Shown piece by piece: positions 12,280 to 24,895 of a stretch of DNA of 64,000 nt (positions are counted from its first letter, which is position 1; every line of letters starts with the position of its first letter). Source of the DNA: Paguma larvata (lineage: Eukaryota > Chordata > Mammalia > Carnivora > Viverridae); NCBI GenBank assembly GCA_030068075.1, contig CM057829.1, forward strand, positions 90,009,889 to 90,073,888, in the 5' to 3' direction. Below the pieces are notes generated by a model. That model searched no databases. It saw only the letters and a program-made list of their open reading frames with translations, and was not told the DNA's origin. The position numbers and the translations under genes are program-made.

Positions 12280-12860
12280 TTCAATTTGCTACTGAACATT
12301 TAGTGAACCCTTACATGTACCAGACTGGTGATACCTGGCCATGACATAAAGGTAACCAAAGGAGCCATAGCCCTTCTCCTCAAATTACTCAGGACCTCAT
12401 GAAGGAAATAGACTATACATGATTAATCTCTAGATAGCATGATGAGCGCTGTGAAAAGGAAGGGCAGGGTGCCAGGTGAACACATAGCAGGGACTCCTAC
12501 TCCACATCCTCAGTGGTCAGGGAGATGAGGCCTGTGCCCACAAGGAATCAAGCTTTAGGGAGAAAGCGTGAGTGACCCATGTAGCAGGAACAGCATATGC
12601 AGTGGCTCAGAGGTAAGAAAATGTGGGTCCTGTGAGGAAGTGAAGCATTTGTACTCAGTATGGCTGGATCATAGAAACAGGGAATGGGGTAGTGTGATGT
12701 GAAAAGGGCCGATGAGAAGAGGTGAGACTGTGAAGCACCTCATAAGCCACATGGAAGAATATGGACTTGAGCCTGTCAAGCAATGAGGCACTTCTGAAGA
12801 GTTTTAAAATTCACTCTGGCTCACGCGTGGAGAATGGATTCCAGCAAATTGATACCAGGA
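12280..12860 (-). mobile_element. L2 LINE remnant
   Basis: Read on the + strand it follows the reverse complement of the L2 3' region. 'tgaacatttagtgaacccttacatgtaccag' is near the 3' tip. 'ggaacagcatatgcagtggctcagagg', 'gaagcacctcataagccac' and 'ttcactctggctcacgcgtggagaatgg' follow in order. Coding potential is lost. Confidence 0.7.
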
Positions 12861-15800
12861 GCAAAGGAACAACCTGTCATTTAAACTCGCTGTGCCTCAC
12901 AACAGGATTGGTGTAAATCATCTCTAAAATTGCTCCTAACGCTATATGAATCCAAAATCTCTTCTACCTCTCTGCTAGAGAGTTTTCAAGAAGGTTTTTT
13001 CTCCATAGAGACATGGTGAGAAGAAATTAATTCCATGTTCCAGATAAATTAGTGTGTTATCTGTCCTTGTTTGTCAGATATATCAGAAATCACACTGCAC
13101 ACTAATAAAAACCTTATTCGTGAGTATTATCTACCAAGTGGGTATGGTAAGTTTTCAGTCATTTGGAGCAGAGTAGTAGCAGATGTAGCATTAGAATAAC
13201 ATTAATAAAATATAGCCAAATAATAGCTAAACATTGTGAAGTATTTTCTTGTCCTATAAGTATATCTAACCTATTGACAAAAATTGATTTATATAGTACA
13301 TTTCATCCTAGGAAAGCAATTTATGAAACATTATTACAGTGGAAATTGTGTTTTTTCAATTAGTTGTTGAACACAAAGTGTTTAACACCGGGGGGAAAAT
13401 GTTTATATGGAATACTTTCTGGTAAGAGAGGACCTATAGGCACTTCATTTGAAAGGTTTTATACTAGAGGACTTTTATAGGAGATGTAAGCTCCCTCCCT
13501 TCAGGTTTTGTGTTCTTAATAACATCTGAGGCCACCGTGATGCCTCTCCTTGTTAGTACCACTGCTGCACAGTTCAGACAAGACTAGCAGAAGAGGTAAG
13601 TTTCCCTGAGGGAGTAGTTACAAAATTAATTAAATGGAGGGAGGCACTGGGATATTTACAAAACAAATTAGAGTCAAGACCAAACACTGGCAAGAACAAA
13701 ACAGAGCAATAAGAATCAAGGGAGAACCAAGTTTGCTGTGGGGCCTTCCCACCACTGTTTTTGAAAGAAACATGGATGATGATTTTTCTTAGGAACATGC
13801 TTCCTCTTCCCACAGTAATGTACATTTATAAACGGTTACATTTATAATATTTAAGCATTTTATTCAGTACTGTTTAAAGTTATATTCTTGCATAAGCAAA
13901 GGCTTCATGCCAATCATGACTCTCACAGACTGTTCGAAAAGTCATTTGGGAGGTTACTATGACTCTTAAGAAGGTCAGGTTTAGGAGGGTTTGGTTTAAA
14001 AACACACAGCTGCTTCGAAAACAATTTCTTTAGATTTGAATTTTAAACGTTGAATTTTAAAAGTTGTCTTTCTTTTCAATTCTGAGCTAATTGAAAACAC
14101 CAGAGTACTAGAGTTTATTAGGCAAGTAGGCTGAATCACTGTATTAGTTTAAAAGAGTTGATTTGTCTGATGGTCCCTATTCACGAATTTATCCAATTTT
14201 CATAAAGTTTCGTCAACCAATTGACATTAATATTTTGCTACTGCACTTACTGATAATAAATTCTTATAATTCTTAAACCAAGTGGAAGTTCTTAAAGGCA
14301 AAGATGTCTTTAATATATATAATATATTGCATATACATGATATAATGAAATATAATATATACATATATACACATTTAATTTTGAAGATTAATCTGAAATC
14401 TTGTAAATAATTACTAGCTAAGAACTCCAGTGGCCGAGGTTCAAGTTTCAAAAAAAAGATTGCTTTAAATAGCTGACGAGACCTCTAGGGTAGGCAGGGA
14501 AGGAAAAAAGAAAACATTTATTCATTTATTGATATCGTGTTGGGTTTTAATGCTTTTGTGGATATTAAATCAACGTATGTTACATTATCTATCAAAGGAA
14601 ATATATGTTATTAAACAGGGGAACTGAGGGTTAGGCCACTATTTTCTATTAAATCAATAAATAGTATAGTAACTAATGTGGGAGAAGTAAAGTTCTTCCT
14701 TGAACATACAGGACAGTAAGTTTATAAAGTCATGAATATTTAAAGTTATTAAAATGTAACATTAAATTAAAATCAGACAATTCTTCTATTACACATAATG
14801 ACAATAATTATAGCTAATCTTTCTCAAGTGGATGGCCCAGTGAAGAATGCTACATGCATTATTTCATTTAATTTTTCAAGCCGGGACTAAATTTAACTTG
14901 TATCCATGCATCCAGTAGAGTTAAATAATATTTTCATGCACTTTCTACTTCAAATGCTTTTCCTTTAAGAGTTTTGTCTTTTACTCACTCAGTTCTATAC
15001 CTTTAGTAGAATTCCCTGTTTATAATTGACAACTGAGTTACAAATGCTAGTTTCATTCCTGGAATTAAGAGACAAACTCATTGAATTAGTTTGAAGAAAT
15101 GATGAACCTCAGTAGGCTTCATAAAAGTATGTATATGTGATGTAAAGTATTTTAATATATTATAATGTGTTTCAGTAACTATCTTGTTTTAACTAAGTCA
15201 GGCCTTGTGATGTGGGTATTATTATTCATTTGATGTATTATCCTCTTTAAAATATGGTTTATGTAGTTCAAGACATACACAGATTATTAGGTACACATTG
15301 TTTATCGTTAAATGACTTGCTGATGTTCTTGTATTGCTCCCTGTTGGAAGATACTCCAATGGTGAAAACAAAATCTCTGCTGTTTGTTTAATTGTGCCCT
15401 AGGGTAGAGATGGGAATGTGTCTAGAAGTGAGAGAACACCAGCTTTAATAAGCATACAATGCAATTTAACAGTTCATAAAACAGTAAAATTTAATCCTGG
15501 ACTGAGAGATTTATTAAATTCCACTCAGTAAAATGGAGTATGGGATATGAGAGCAAGTGAGAATTAAGTGAAATGATTTCAGGGGTAATAGATTTTATTA
15601 CCTGATAAAGTAGGGATATCTTTTTTTTTTTTTTTCCCCGAGCTATTTCTTCTTAATTCATTCTTTGGAAATAATTGGCTAACATGGGAAAGCTTTTTGC
15701 AAACAAAATAAATACGTTGCAACCAACTGAAAGCTTTCGTTTAACTTTATTTGTTTAATTTCAAAAACATAAAGCATCCCACTGAAATCTTATGAGATTA

Positions 15801-16339
15801 TGACTGAAATATTTTAAAACTGTAAGTTAGAGGATTTTGTATTCAAGGAGAGTTGGCCAATTTTCTTTTTTTTTTAAATCCATTTACAGTGCCCCCAAAC
15901 TAGATGATGCTTGACAACATTGCAGTTTCAGATGCTGTCATTTTTGCATATCAAGTAGCATATATTAAAAGATTCTTAGGCATATTCTCTGCATCTATAA
16001 TGTTCAATTCTAGTAAAGCTTTGCTAAAAATTGACAACACTGTATTTTTAAAACTTATTTTGTTTTTCTCTACTTTTCATGTTATTTAAAAAAGTATTAA
16101 AAGGTTTGAGGATGCTATTAAAGAGTAAAATAAGTTACATTATTCTAGGGTAGAATAAGTAGAGTAAGTAGAAATTAGACGGTTTCCTCCTATATGATAT
16201 CTAAAACTGCTACTCTTTTTTCATTTTGGGGGGTTGAAAAAATTTTTCTGATGAAAAAGAGCCTTCCCCAAAGCTGATATCTCTTGATTTGGATCACAAA
16301 AATAGTAGCAACTAATGACTATGTGAAAATTTAACTGTG
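12861..16339. other. Intronic sequence, mostly unassigned
   Basis: This stretch holds an AT-rich dinucleotide-like patch near 14310-14375 and a poly-T run at about 15619-15636. A possible MIR fragment sits near 14800-14880. The ORFs at 13163-13363, 13574-13825 and 15904-16089 are short and look random. Confidence 0.45.
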
Positions 16340-16500
16340 TTTTTTACACACATTGTGTCATTTGAGGCTCATTACACCCTGGTGCAGTAAGTAGGGCAGT
16401 ATTATTGCCCCTATTTTATAGCCAGAAAAAAATGGAATTTAGAGAGGTTACGCTTTACCAGAGTACATGTGGCTGCTAAGTGCGGAATAGATTTGGTCTT
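16340..16500 (+). mobile_element. MIR ancient SINE
   Basis: The core is clear: 'attattgcccctattttatagccagaaaa', 'ttagagaggttacgctttaccagag' and 'catgtggctgctaagtgcgg' match the MIR order of 'attatccccattttacagatgagg', 'gagaggttaag' and 'cacagctagtaagtgg'. Confidence 0.72.
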
Positions 16501-19283
16501 GGTCATATGAGTTCAAGTTATAAAACATCATTAAGGCTCTTTGCTGCATTTTAAACAACGTTTAATATCATTAGTTTTTGAGGATTTAAATAATTTTATT
16601 TGTAATTACTCAAACCTCTTGACCAATTCCAAAAATAATTTACTTTATTAGAATAAGATCTGTCTTTTAGTGATCACTAGCTAGATAGCTACAGCGCTTT
16701 ATTAAAAAATAAGTATTTTAAATAGTTTAATAGTTTAACATCTTTGAGTTGATGATATACCTGTGACAGTTTTTGTACGCTACCTAAATATGAATTTAGC
16801 TATATTTAGTTAAACAAGTAAAATGTTAGAATTAAAAATGTATGTAACAAGGTTAGCACAAACGAAGCCTGTGTGCTGTGTATTATTTTGATTTTTTTTG
16901 CTTAGGAAGTGCAATTTTTGCGAAAGTTAACACTGTCAGACAAAATTAATTTTTCATCTCTTGACTTTGACAGTGGTGTTTTACATCATCTGTATAATAT
17001 CTGTCCCACATGAGATACTGAATACGAGTTAAACAATAATGAGAAAGAAATGCAAGCTGTGCCTTGATGGACAACGTGAATATGAATGGAGTGGTCCAGA
17101 GTTAGTTAAATGTTCCCAAGAATTCCTTCATTGAGGGTCCTTCATTGACTCCAGTTAGATCATGGCGCTCAGCCAGGAGAGGAGTGCAGGTCATACGTTA
17201 GTCCTTTCACACACACCTGCACACAGAAGTTGCCTCGACGGCCAGTGTTGTATTCCATGGCCATAGACAGAAATAATGTCAGTTGTTGGGTCGCCTCTTT
17301 GGTTATGTCTGGTTTGATCTCTTATAGAGGGAAATAAGGGAGGCAGGAGCACTTAAGGTCTGTGAGACTATTGTGATTTTATCCGTCTTTTTCTTTTATA
17401 ACAGCGATTTAAGTTAAAATGAGTTCCCTCAAGATAAATCTAACTGAGCCAATAGAAAATGGGTGAGGAAGTCAAATTGTGTAATTGTGGCCCCTGCATT
17501 TCTCCAGAGGGTTCCTGATTGTCCACGTGCTCTGTTCCTGTTGGTTGTGCTTCTGGTTTCTCTCTCATCTGCGACATTCCTTTCCTGACTATAGCTAAAC
17601 TCCACATTTTAGCAGCAAACTTCTCTCTTATAAAATCATTCACTAGAAAATGACCTTAAGCTTTTGCCTTTCCTCATACTCACAGTAAAAGCTTTTCTGG
17701 CCAGGATATTTCAGGGTTATATTTTTAACAAAACCAGATGCAAAGGTTTTACTTAATCACATCTTACCATAATGTCCCCATTTCCTTTTTTAATTAGGTG
17801 CCTCCTAATCTTCCTCGGAATTAGAGGGGATGACTTAGGTTCATGTTTGCCTCTGAATCTGGGTATTCAGGGTGACAGGACCAGCATTTCCCTGGTCTAG
17901 TTTGATAAATGACTTAGTCTAAAATGGTGTCATTAGGTACGTGCCTTGACAGGATTTGAAGTTTGTCTAGATTCAAGATGCTAATTACAACTTTCTTGTC
18001 CAGTTAATATTTAGCTAAAAAGTAGATATGTCATGTGGGTCCATTTCAGATACCCATGAGGTTAATGTAGAAGCAAACTAATGTCACCATCAAAGTATAA
18101 TGTTTTCAATACATTCTGCTCTTCTTATTTGTGCAATCATTGGGCTGCGAAACTTCATTATGACTGAGTCATCAGACATAAAGAGCTTGCTTTTAACTGT
18201 ACATCTCCTGGAGTCAGACTGGGCAGTCTCAGCAGCAAGTACAGATCCCAGGGCTGTCTGCAAGAAGCTACAGTGCCAGGACAAATCATGCCGGGTGTTC
18301 CTTGGAGACGCTCCTGTACAAATGAAATAATGTTTCAAAGAACATCAAGGCCATCCTCCAGAGGAACAAGTAATGACAAAAGGACAATGTACAGATCGAG
18401 GGTCTTGGCAGAAAATCAAAGGGGCTCTCCCTGCTGCTTTGATTCGGTGACAGTACGGTAAGAACACTGGAGTTGCAGGATTTGTTTTTAACAACTGAGT
18501 GATTCCCCTGGCACCAAAGCTCTGGGCCGGTGTAATTGTCCTAATTCACTCGATCCTGAAAATGACTCTGAGTTGGAGGTTTCTAGAAATGGGATATTGG
18601 CCTTAGTTAGTCACTGTCTGTTATTTGCTCACTGCCAGTTAACTGACTAAACAACTCAAATTAACTGGCTGTTTGGATGTATTATAAATGCTTATGTATC
18701 ACTGAAGGTAAACATTTATTTTCTTTTTTTTTCCCCTTAATATAAAGCAAGTTACCACCTTATAATCATTTCCAACTTTTTCAACCGGTCAAAATCATCT
18801 GTGTTTTCTACTCAAATCGATGCCCTTTTAATGGAGCCAGGTTCCTGTGCTGCTATTAACTTTAAAGTAACCAGGGGGAATTCTATTCTCTTTTTCACTC
18901 AAGGTTTAAGAAATTTGGCCAGGTGAAATAGTGTCAGTATTTTATAGAAAATAACATAGTCTTCTGGAATTCATTTAAATCATATTGAAACTGAAAGATA
19001 AAAGTTGTACCCAGGGCTGACTTCCTGAGCATGTGACTTGCACAGTAACACAGGATCCCATGCTTAGAAAGGACCTAGGCTCATTTTAATGCTACACTGT
19101 TGCCATCTTGAAATTCTTGATAATATTGAATAGAAACCATGCATTTTTCTTTCTCACTGGGCCCTTAAGATTATATAACCAGTCCCAATTGCTGCTAGTA
19201 TTAACGTACAGTCATAATTTGCACCACTAAGTTGAAGAGCAAAAACTTAGGGATTTTTTGCCTTATTTGACAGTGGGACAGTT
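16501..19283. other. Intronic sequence, largely single-copy in appearance
   Basis: No repeat family was recognised. The part at 18100-18470 is less AT-rich than its surroundings, open on both strands and carries a TGAGTCA site (18165-18171). A minus-strand ORF at 17440-17643 (67 codons) has no recognisable domain. No splice-bounded exon could be supported. Confidence 0.45.
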
Positions 19284-19298
19284 AAAGATTCACCTTTA

Positions 19299-19350
19299 TT
19301 TATTTTTTATGTTTTATTTTATTTTATTACATTTTTATTTATTTATTTTT

Positions 19351-19396
<46 letters not shown>

Positions 19397-19559
19397 ATGA
19401 GTGGGAAGGGGCAGAGAGAGAGGGAGACACAGAATCCAAAGTAGGCTCCAGGCTCCGAATTGTCAGCACAGAGGCTGACGTAGGGCTCGAAATCACAATG
19501 TGTAGAACATGACCTGAATGAAGTTGGTCACCCAACCAATTGAGCCACCCAGGCGCCCC
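19299..19559 (-). mobile_element. Carnivore SINE with expanded (GA)n, with TSD
   Basis: The minus-strand copy ends at AGGCGCCCC (19559). Its A-rich tail appears as ATTTTTATTTATTTATTTTT, followed by a long GAGA run (19351-19395). It is flanked by AAAGATTCACCTTTA (19284-19298) and AAAGATTTGCCTTTA (19560-19574). Overlapping ORFs on both strands are products of the repeat. Confidence 0.95.
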
Positions 19560-20089
19560 AAAGATTTGCCTTTAAAGAAGCCCAACACAAAGTCAGAAAG
19601 TTAAAAAAAAATAATTCCTGTGCCTTGGCTTCTCTGACACCACTGTCTACCTCCTGGATAGTTCTCTGTATTCATGGTCCCTCTATTAAGATCGGTCCTC
19701 TTCCTGCAAGTTGTTATAAGTTGGCTCTCTTCTCATTTTGCCTTTACTTCTGGGTGTCATTTGCTCCTTCTCCTTGAGCTGATGATTTCCAAATTAATAA
19801 CCCTGGGCCACTCCCGTCTCCTAAGACATGATGTCATACATTCAGCCCATCTACCAGACAGTTCTAATTGCAAGTTTCAGAGACAACTCAAAAGTATCAT
19901 TATCTTCCCTACTGGAACTCCTTGTCTACTGATGGAGATATAGCAGTAGATAAAGTCTCTATACACCTGGAGATGATATTGTAAAAGAGGGGGAAGATAA
20001 TAATACTCTATATGTGATAAGTGCCCTAAACAAAAGTAAGAGAAAAAAGAATAGTTGAGGGTATATATTTAATAGCATTGATCTACATT

Positions 20090-20856
20090 ATTTTATCTCA
20101 GTGAATATCATGAACATCTTCTTATTAGCCCAGATAACAATAAATCTGAGAGTTACTATAGCCTCCTTTCTGTTTGTCATCGCTCCCTTCATCTCCTCCC
20201 AAATCAATGATCAAGTCTACTTGTAAATATTTCCTGAATTCATCCATTTTTTCCTCCCTGTTTTGATATGCTCATCTAAACAACTATTATCACTCACTGG
20301 GATTATTTTAATAAGCCCGAAGTTCCCCTTGACTCTAATTTTGCACCAAAGTACAAGTCTTTCTCCACACTCACAAGAGTAGTCCTTTCTGAAAGTAGAT
20401 CTGATCATATCTCTCCCCTGAAAGCACTTTAATGGCTTCCCCTTCACCTACAGAGAAAATCTGTACTCATGGGCATGGCTGACAAAATCCTCAGTTTTTT
20501 TAATTTTGCCAGTAACTCCATCTCTTCATTATCACTACAAAACTCCACCCTCAAGTTTCTTCATCCACAGGGAATTTTCTTCAGGTTCCTTAAAACTGTC
20601 TTGCTCTCTCTCATTTCTGAGCTATCCTTTGTCCTTTTCCCTCTTCACCTGACTGAATCTTATGCTTTCTTAGTTGCCAGCATCACTTTCTTCTGGAAGC
20701 CTTCTTTTAGTCACCCAATTTAAATTAGGGTTCTTGGTATGTGGCTGCTATGGTACCCTGTCCCCCCATTTCAGTTTTAGCATGTAGCACATTTTATTTT
20801 TACTGCGTCTTCAATTACATTTTACTGGGTATTAAGTCTATAAAGACAGGCACTAA
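20090..20856 (+). mobile_element. L2 LINE remnant, left part
   Basis: The order of words matches the L2 3' region: 'gatctgatcatatctctcccctgaaagcac', 'tggcttccccttcacctacag', 'atcactttcttctggaagccttc', and 'tctataaagacaggcact'. The element breaks at an inserted LTR and resumes at about 21494. ORFs in it are chance. Confidence 0.7.
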
Positions 20857-21193
20857 TGTGGTTTTGGAGTGATGGTGGGGGTCCGGAGCCAACAGCCAAG
20901 AAAGAATTCTTGAGACATCTTTGGTGCAAAAAGGCGGTTTTATTAAAGCTCAGGGACAGGAACCATGGGCAGAAAGGGCTGCCCTGGGATTGTGAGGAGG
21001 GACTAATTGTATGCCTGGGAGTTGCAGGGGAGGGGCAGTAAAGGCAAGGGGAAGTTCCCAAAAGAACTTCCATATGGTAAACAAGACTCTGAAGATACTG
21101 AAGGCCTAGTTACTGTCAAGCTAAAGTTGTTTTTCCATCTATCAAAGCATTAGCATTAAGACAGTAGGGAGTTCCGGATTCCTGGGCACACTG
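20857..21193 (-). mobile_element. Endogenous retrovirus-type LTR (copy 1), 3' portion
   Basis: It aligns by eye with 22099-22490. Shared blocks are 'CCAAGAAAGAATTCTTGAGA', 'GGTTTTATTAAAGC', 'agtaaaggcaagg', 'tcaagctaa' and 'agcattagca'. On the minus strand the block at 20939-20944 reads AATAAA, a polyadenylation signal placed as in an R region. It is an old LTR inserted into the L2 and no viral genes accompany it. Confidence 0.7.
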
Positions 21194-21345
21194 GGTTCCT
21201 GGGGGGTCAGATGGTTAAGCATCAGACTCTTGATTTGAGCTCAGGTCTTGATCTCACAGCTCGGGAGTTCAAACTCCACATTGGACTCTGCACTAACAGT
21301 GCTGAACCTGCTTGAGGTTCTCTCTCTCTCCATTTGTCTTAACTA
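21194..21345 (+). mobile_element. Carnivore SINE, diverged, inserted in LTR copy 1
   Basis: 'TCAGATGGTTAAGCATCAGA' followed by 'cttgatttgagctcaggt', 'gatctcacagctcgggagttc' and a short CT-rich stretch is the SINE pattern. The A-rich tail is nearly lost. It interrupts the LTR, so it is younger than the LTR. Confidence 0.8.
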
Positions 21346-21493
21346 TTAACTAACCGTTTATTTTTCCCTTTTCTTTGTTCTTGGGTACCCAGGAATGCCT
21401 GAAGAATATCACACATACCCTACCTGGGGGAGAGGGTTGCGGGGCATTAACTTGTGCTTTGTTCTCAGCTTGCTTTGGCTCCCTCCTCAGGCA
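21346..21493 (-). mobile_element. LTR copy 1, 5' portion beyond the SINE
   Basis: This is inferred to be the rest of the LTR because L2 sequence resumes directly after it. Its end 'tttgttctcagcttgc...ccctcctcaggca' loosely resembles the end of LTR copy 2 ('cctttgttcccctcatca'). CTAA (20853-20856) and CTAC (21494-21497) could be a 4-bp target-site duplication with one change. Confidence 0.5.
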
Positions 21494-21570
21494 CTACGTC
21501 TATTTTGCTTATATTTTTTGTCTTTAGCAGTGGCACAGTGCCTAGCATGGGGCAGCTCATTATGGATTGT
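21494..21570 (+). mobile_element. L2 LINE remnant, right part (3' end)
   Basis: 'GTCTTTAGCAGTGGCACAGT' followed by 'gcctagcatgg' matches the L2 3' end (consensus: ...cagcgcctagaacagtgcctggcac). It continues the L2 interrupted at 20856. Confidence 0.6.
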
Positions 21571-21772
21571 ATGTGCGCTATTTCTTTGCGTCTTTCCCTG
21601 ACTTCCTTCTGAATCTAAATGGCATTATATATATGTTAATGTACTATTATCTAAATATAAATGCTGACAGCATTTGGGCACATCATATTGAGTTTTTAAT
21701 AGTTGGTGTTTTTCTAGGAAGAATAGTGAAATGGTCCAGTTACATTTCAGTTTTAGAGGGTGCGTTTACTGC

Positions 21773-21794
21773 TTTTTTTTTTTTTTTTTTTTTC
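21773..21794. repeat. Poly-T tract
   Basis: An uninterrupted T run of about 22 bases. It could be a degraded retroposon tail on the minus strand, but the adjoining sequence gives no family assignment. Confidence 0.9.
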
Positions 21795-22098
21795 CAAAAG
21801 CTACCTGGGTTAGTCTTGAAGTTAATTGGTCGGACACAGAGGCAGAGATCTGATATGCTACCTAGAAAGGGCACAGAAAATAAAGGCAAGATATTTTATC
21901 CTTCAGGAAATGTTTTCTTATGAAATCAGTTCCTCTCTCTCCATGAAGCAGAAATTAAACTTATAACCCATTCTTGAATATCTGTAGAAATGGCAGGCAT
22001 TATCTTTAAGTGAAGTTAATTTGGGTACATATAATTAAATGACGCTTTATTTGGAAATTAGGAACATGGCATATTTGGATTTTCCTATGCATCTAAAG

Positions 22099-22490
22099 TG
22101 ATTTGGAGCATTGGGGTTGGGAGCCGACCACCAAGAAAGAATTCTTGAGACCTCTTCCATTCAAAACGGTGGTTTTATTAAAGCACCAGGACAGGTCCCA
22201 GCAGAAAGAGCAGGGGTTGTAAAGAATGACGGGTTACATACTTAGGAGTTGGGGAAGTAAAGGCAAGGAGAAGTTTCCAAAGGGAATTTCATATGCTAAA
22301 GAAGACTCACAGTATCTCTACTATTGTCAAGCTAAGGTTGTTTCTGCCTCCAGCAAGGCATTAGCACTAGACAGTTGGGAGTTCCTGGAGGAATGTTATA
22401 CTCTGTCTGCTTCAAGTATTTGTAAATGGGCTGCAGGTTATAAGAAAATTACCTACATGTCCTTCTGCCTTTGTTCCCCTCATCACATCT
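22099..22490 (-). mobile_element. Endogenous retrovirus-type LTR (copy 2)
   Basis: This shares its block order with the LTR at 20857-21493, without the SINE interruption. TTTATT at 22174-22179 reads AATAAA on the minus strand, followed by a conserved U5-like segment containing AAGAATTCTTTCTTGG. No primer-binding site, gag, pol or env sequence is recognisable beside it, so it is a solo or truncated LTR. Confidence 0.7.
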
Positions 22491-22492
22491 CA

Positions 22493-24200
22493 AAAAAATA
22501 AAAAAAAAAAAAGAAATGCTGTGAGTTATTTTTATAAACTTCTTTTTTTTAGCATCACAAATAAGGCTAAATTTCAAAATATTGTGTATAAATTTACTCC
22601 TATTAAAATTTAAATTAAACATTTCTGATTAAAACAATATCCTAAGCTTCCTTGGTTTTGGCAGGTACATTGATTAGAATAAGGAGTCAAGTATCCATTT
22701 AAAATATTTTTAATCTGAAGAGATTGTTTAAGAAAGTGATAAAGAAGGACCGGCATCATTAGAACAATATTTGCCTGATATAATTTATGTGCTTATTCCA
22801 TTTATGCTTCTAATAACTGCTCATGATTTGGAGACTCGCTTTTAGATTGAGAAATCAATCTCAATATTTAAAAGATGTTTTTAGAAAGCAAAACAGCCAT
22901 ATCATTAATTACATATTTCTAATAATTACTCATTAATATTTTGTCTAAACCATGTGGCTAAAGGTTTGATATTATTGAGAGTATCGAAATGATACCCTAA
23001 ACAGTTCCTGAAATAGTTTAAAACTCCCTCAGAGTCATGTTTGACATAAATGAATACATTTTGGATTTCTATAGCATGCAGTTGGGAGAATAAGATCTGC
23101 CGTGTCTCCCTCAAATTCTTTTTTTTATAATAAAGTTGGATATAATAAAATACATAAAACAACTATGTTACAAAACATCTAGTCGTGACATGTAATTGTC
23201 AAACTGTGTTTTAGGTAAATACAGCATGTCTTTATAACAAAATGACTTCTGGGAGTGTCATCCTCTAGAACTGAGCTGCCTGCTGATGACTGTGCTCAAG
23301 ACAGAAAGAAAGCATATTAGTGCCTTTCCAAATGAGCCCCATCCTTAGTGAGCGCTGCTGTAATTTTATTTAATAGCTCAGGGCTTCATTTGCAGGAAGC
23401 AGACACCATGTTAATTAACAGAAGAATGCTTGTAGAAAAGCCTTAAGATACTGCTTGATTAATCACTTATTCCTTTGATGTTCGTATTTAGAAAATAACT
23501 CTCTATGTCCCCTGATGCAGGAGATGGACTGGCTGGTTGCAGTCATCTCAAAGGGACTGTCTTCAGACTAATATGGCACTAGGCAGCTCTTTTAACTCAC
23601 CTGGCAATCTTGGGGCCTCTGACTTCTGGTTGGGTTTACATATGAAAGCTTGGAAAATTTGTAGTTTAACCTCAGGGAAATTAGAAGTGACTCAGGTAAA
23701 CAGTGAATATTACCTCGAATTCAGAAGAAACAACTGCTACTTTTAATTAGAAATTCAAATTTGCTTTTAGTCATTAATTCTGCTGTTTATAAGCACTACA
23801 CATAATTCTTAAATATCAAGCATGAGTAAATTTGTGCTTTTAAAATTTTTATGTTATGCCAAAGAATAATAACTATAGCCTTTTGTCTACCTAAAAGAGT
23901 ATTCTCATACAATACAAAAATATAAAGAAGAAAAGTAAACTTTCCTATGATCTCATTATTTCTCTCTGTCTGTATTTATGCAGTAGACAGCTATAGATAT
24001 ATTTAAATTAATTCTAGGGGCATAAGCTACATTCTGATTTATACCGAAACAAGATACATCTTAAAAAACTTCATAATTGGAATGTATTCAGTTGTTAAAA
24101 GTGAGGTGAATCTATTAATATTAACTTGGCAGGGTATATTCCTTTTTTTTTTTAAAGCAAATTGTAGTATATCACACTTTTGATAAGAACAATAAAAATA
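22493..24200. other. Intronic sequence, mostly unassigned
   Basis: It starts with an A-rich stretch (22493-22516). The part at 23220-23560 is relatively GC-balanced and looks single-copy. It includes homeodomain-like TTAATTAA and AT-rich cores. No exon or RNA gene was supported. Confidence 0.45.
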
Positions 24201-24390
24201 GGAGCACCTGGGTGGTTCAGTTGGTTGAGTGTCTGAATTGATTTTGGCTTAGGTCATGATCTTGTGAGTTCATGAGATTGAGCTCCAGGTGGTGAGCACA
24301 GAGTCTGCTTGGGATTCTCTCTCTCCCTCTCTTGCCACCCCTCCCAGTTCTCTCTCTGTCAAAGTAAAAAAAAATAAGCATTAAAAAAAT
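24201..24390 (+). mobile_element. Carnivore tRNA-Lys-derived SINE
   Basis: The head GGAGCACCTGGGTGGTTCAG, the tRNA-like body, a CT-rich block and a short AAAAAAAAATAAGCATT tail are present. A target-site duplication is not clear. Confidence 0.92.
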
Positions 24391-24399
24391 AAACACAAT

Positions 24400-24895
24400 A
24401 TCTATGTGTATATTTCTTTATAGATCTATGCTGTTGAGAATAATTTCCTCTTAGGAAGTTTGGAGCACAGATGGTGGGCTTTAAAATATTTTACTGATCG
24501 TGATGCCGCACTACTATAATAGGAATATATTATTTTGTAATGTGAATATATAAATTTTAACATCCGTGTTTACATGTCAATAAATATACCTCTGGACAAT
24601 AATTTTAATAGTGTTACAATATAGTCAGTTATATAATTTTTACATGAATTGCTTAACTTTATGAGGAACCTTTAGATTGCTGTAGTTTTTTTTAAACTGT
24701 AAACCACATTATAATGCACATATTTGTATATACATGTAGGTGCACTTGTCTTTTTATTGCCATGAAGTAAATTCTCCAAGCGAAATTACGTTGTCCCAGT
24801 TTGTACTTGCCACATATTTCCAGATTGTTCTCCGGAATAGTTGTTCCAATTTTTTCTAGTACAGCTATGGATGTTAGCATGCCCTTATTCACCTA
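24400..24895 (-). mobile_element. Ancient L1-like remnant
   Basis: 'TGTAGGTGCACTTGTCTTTT', then 'agtaaattctccaagcgaaatta', 'cagattgttctccggaatag' and 'agtacagctatggatg' resemble the reverse strand of an ancient L1 3' segment. Support is by general resemblance only. Confidence 0.4.

Noticed and set aside
19258..19535. ORFs on both strands with Arg-Glu or Ser-Leu repeats
   Set aside because: They are translations of the (GA)n run in a SINE.
20857..22490. The two LTRs as ends of one provirus
   Set aside because: The 21494-22098 interval contains L2 3' end and unassigned sequence. No gag, pol or env remnant or primer-binding site was recognised.
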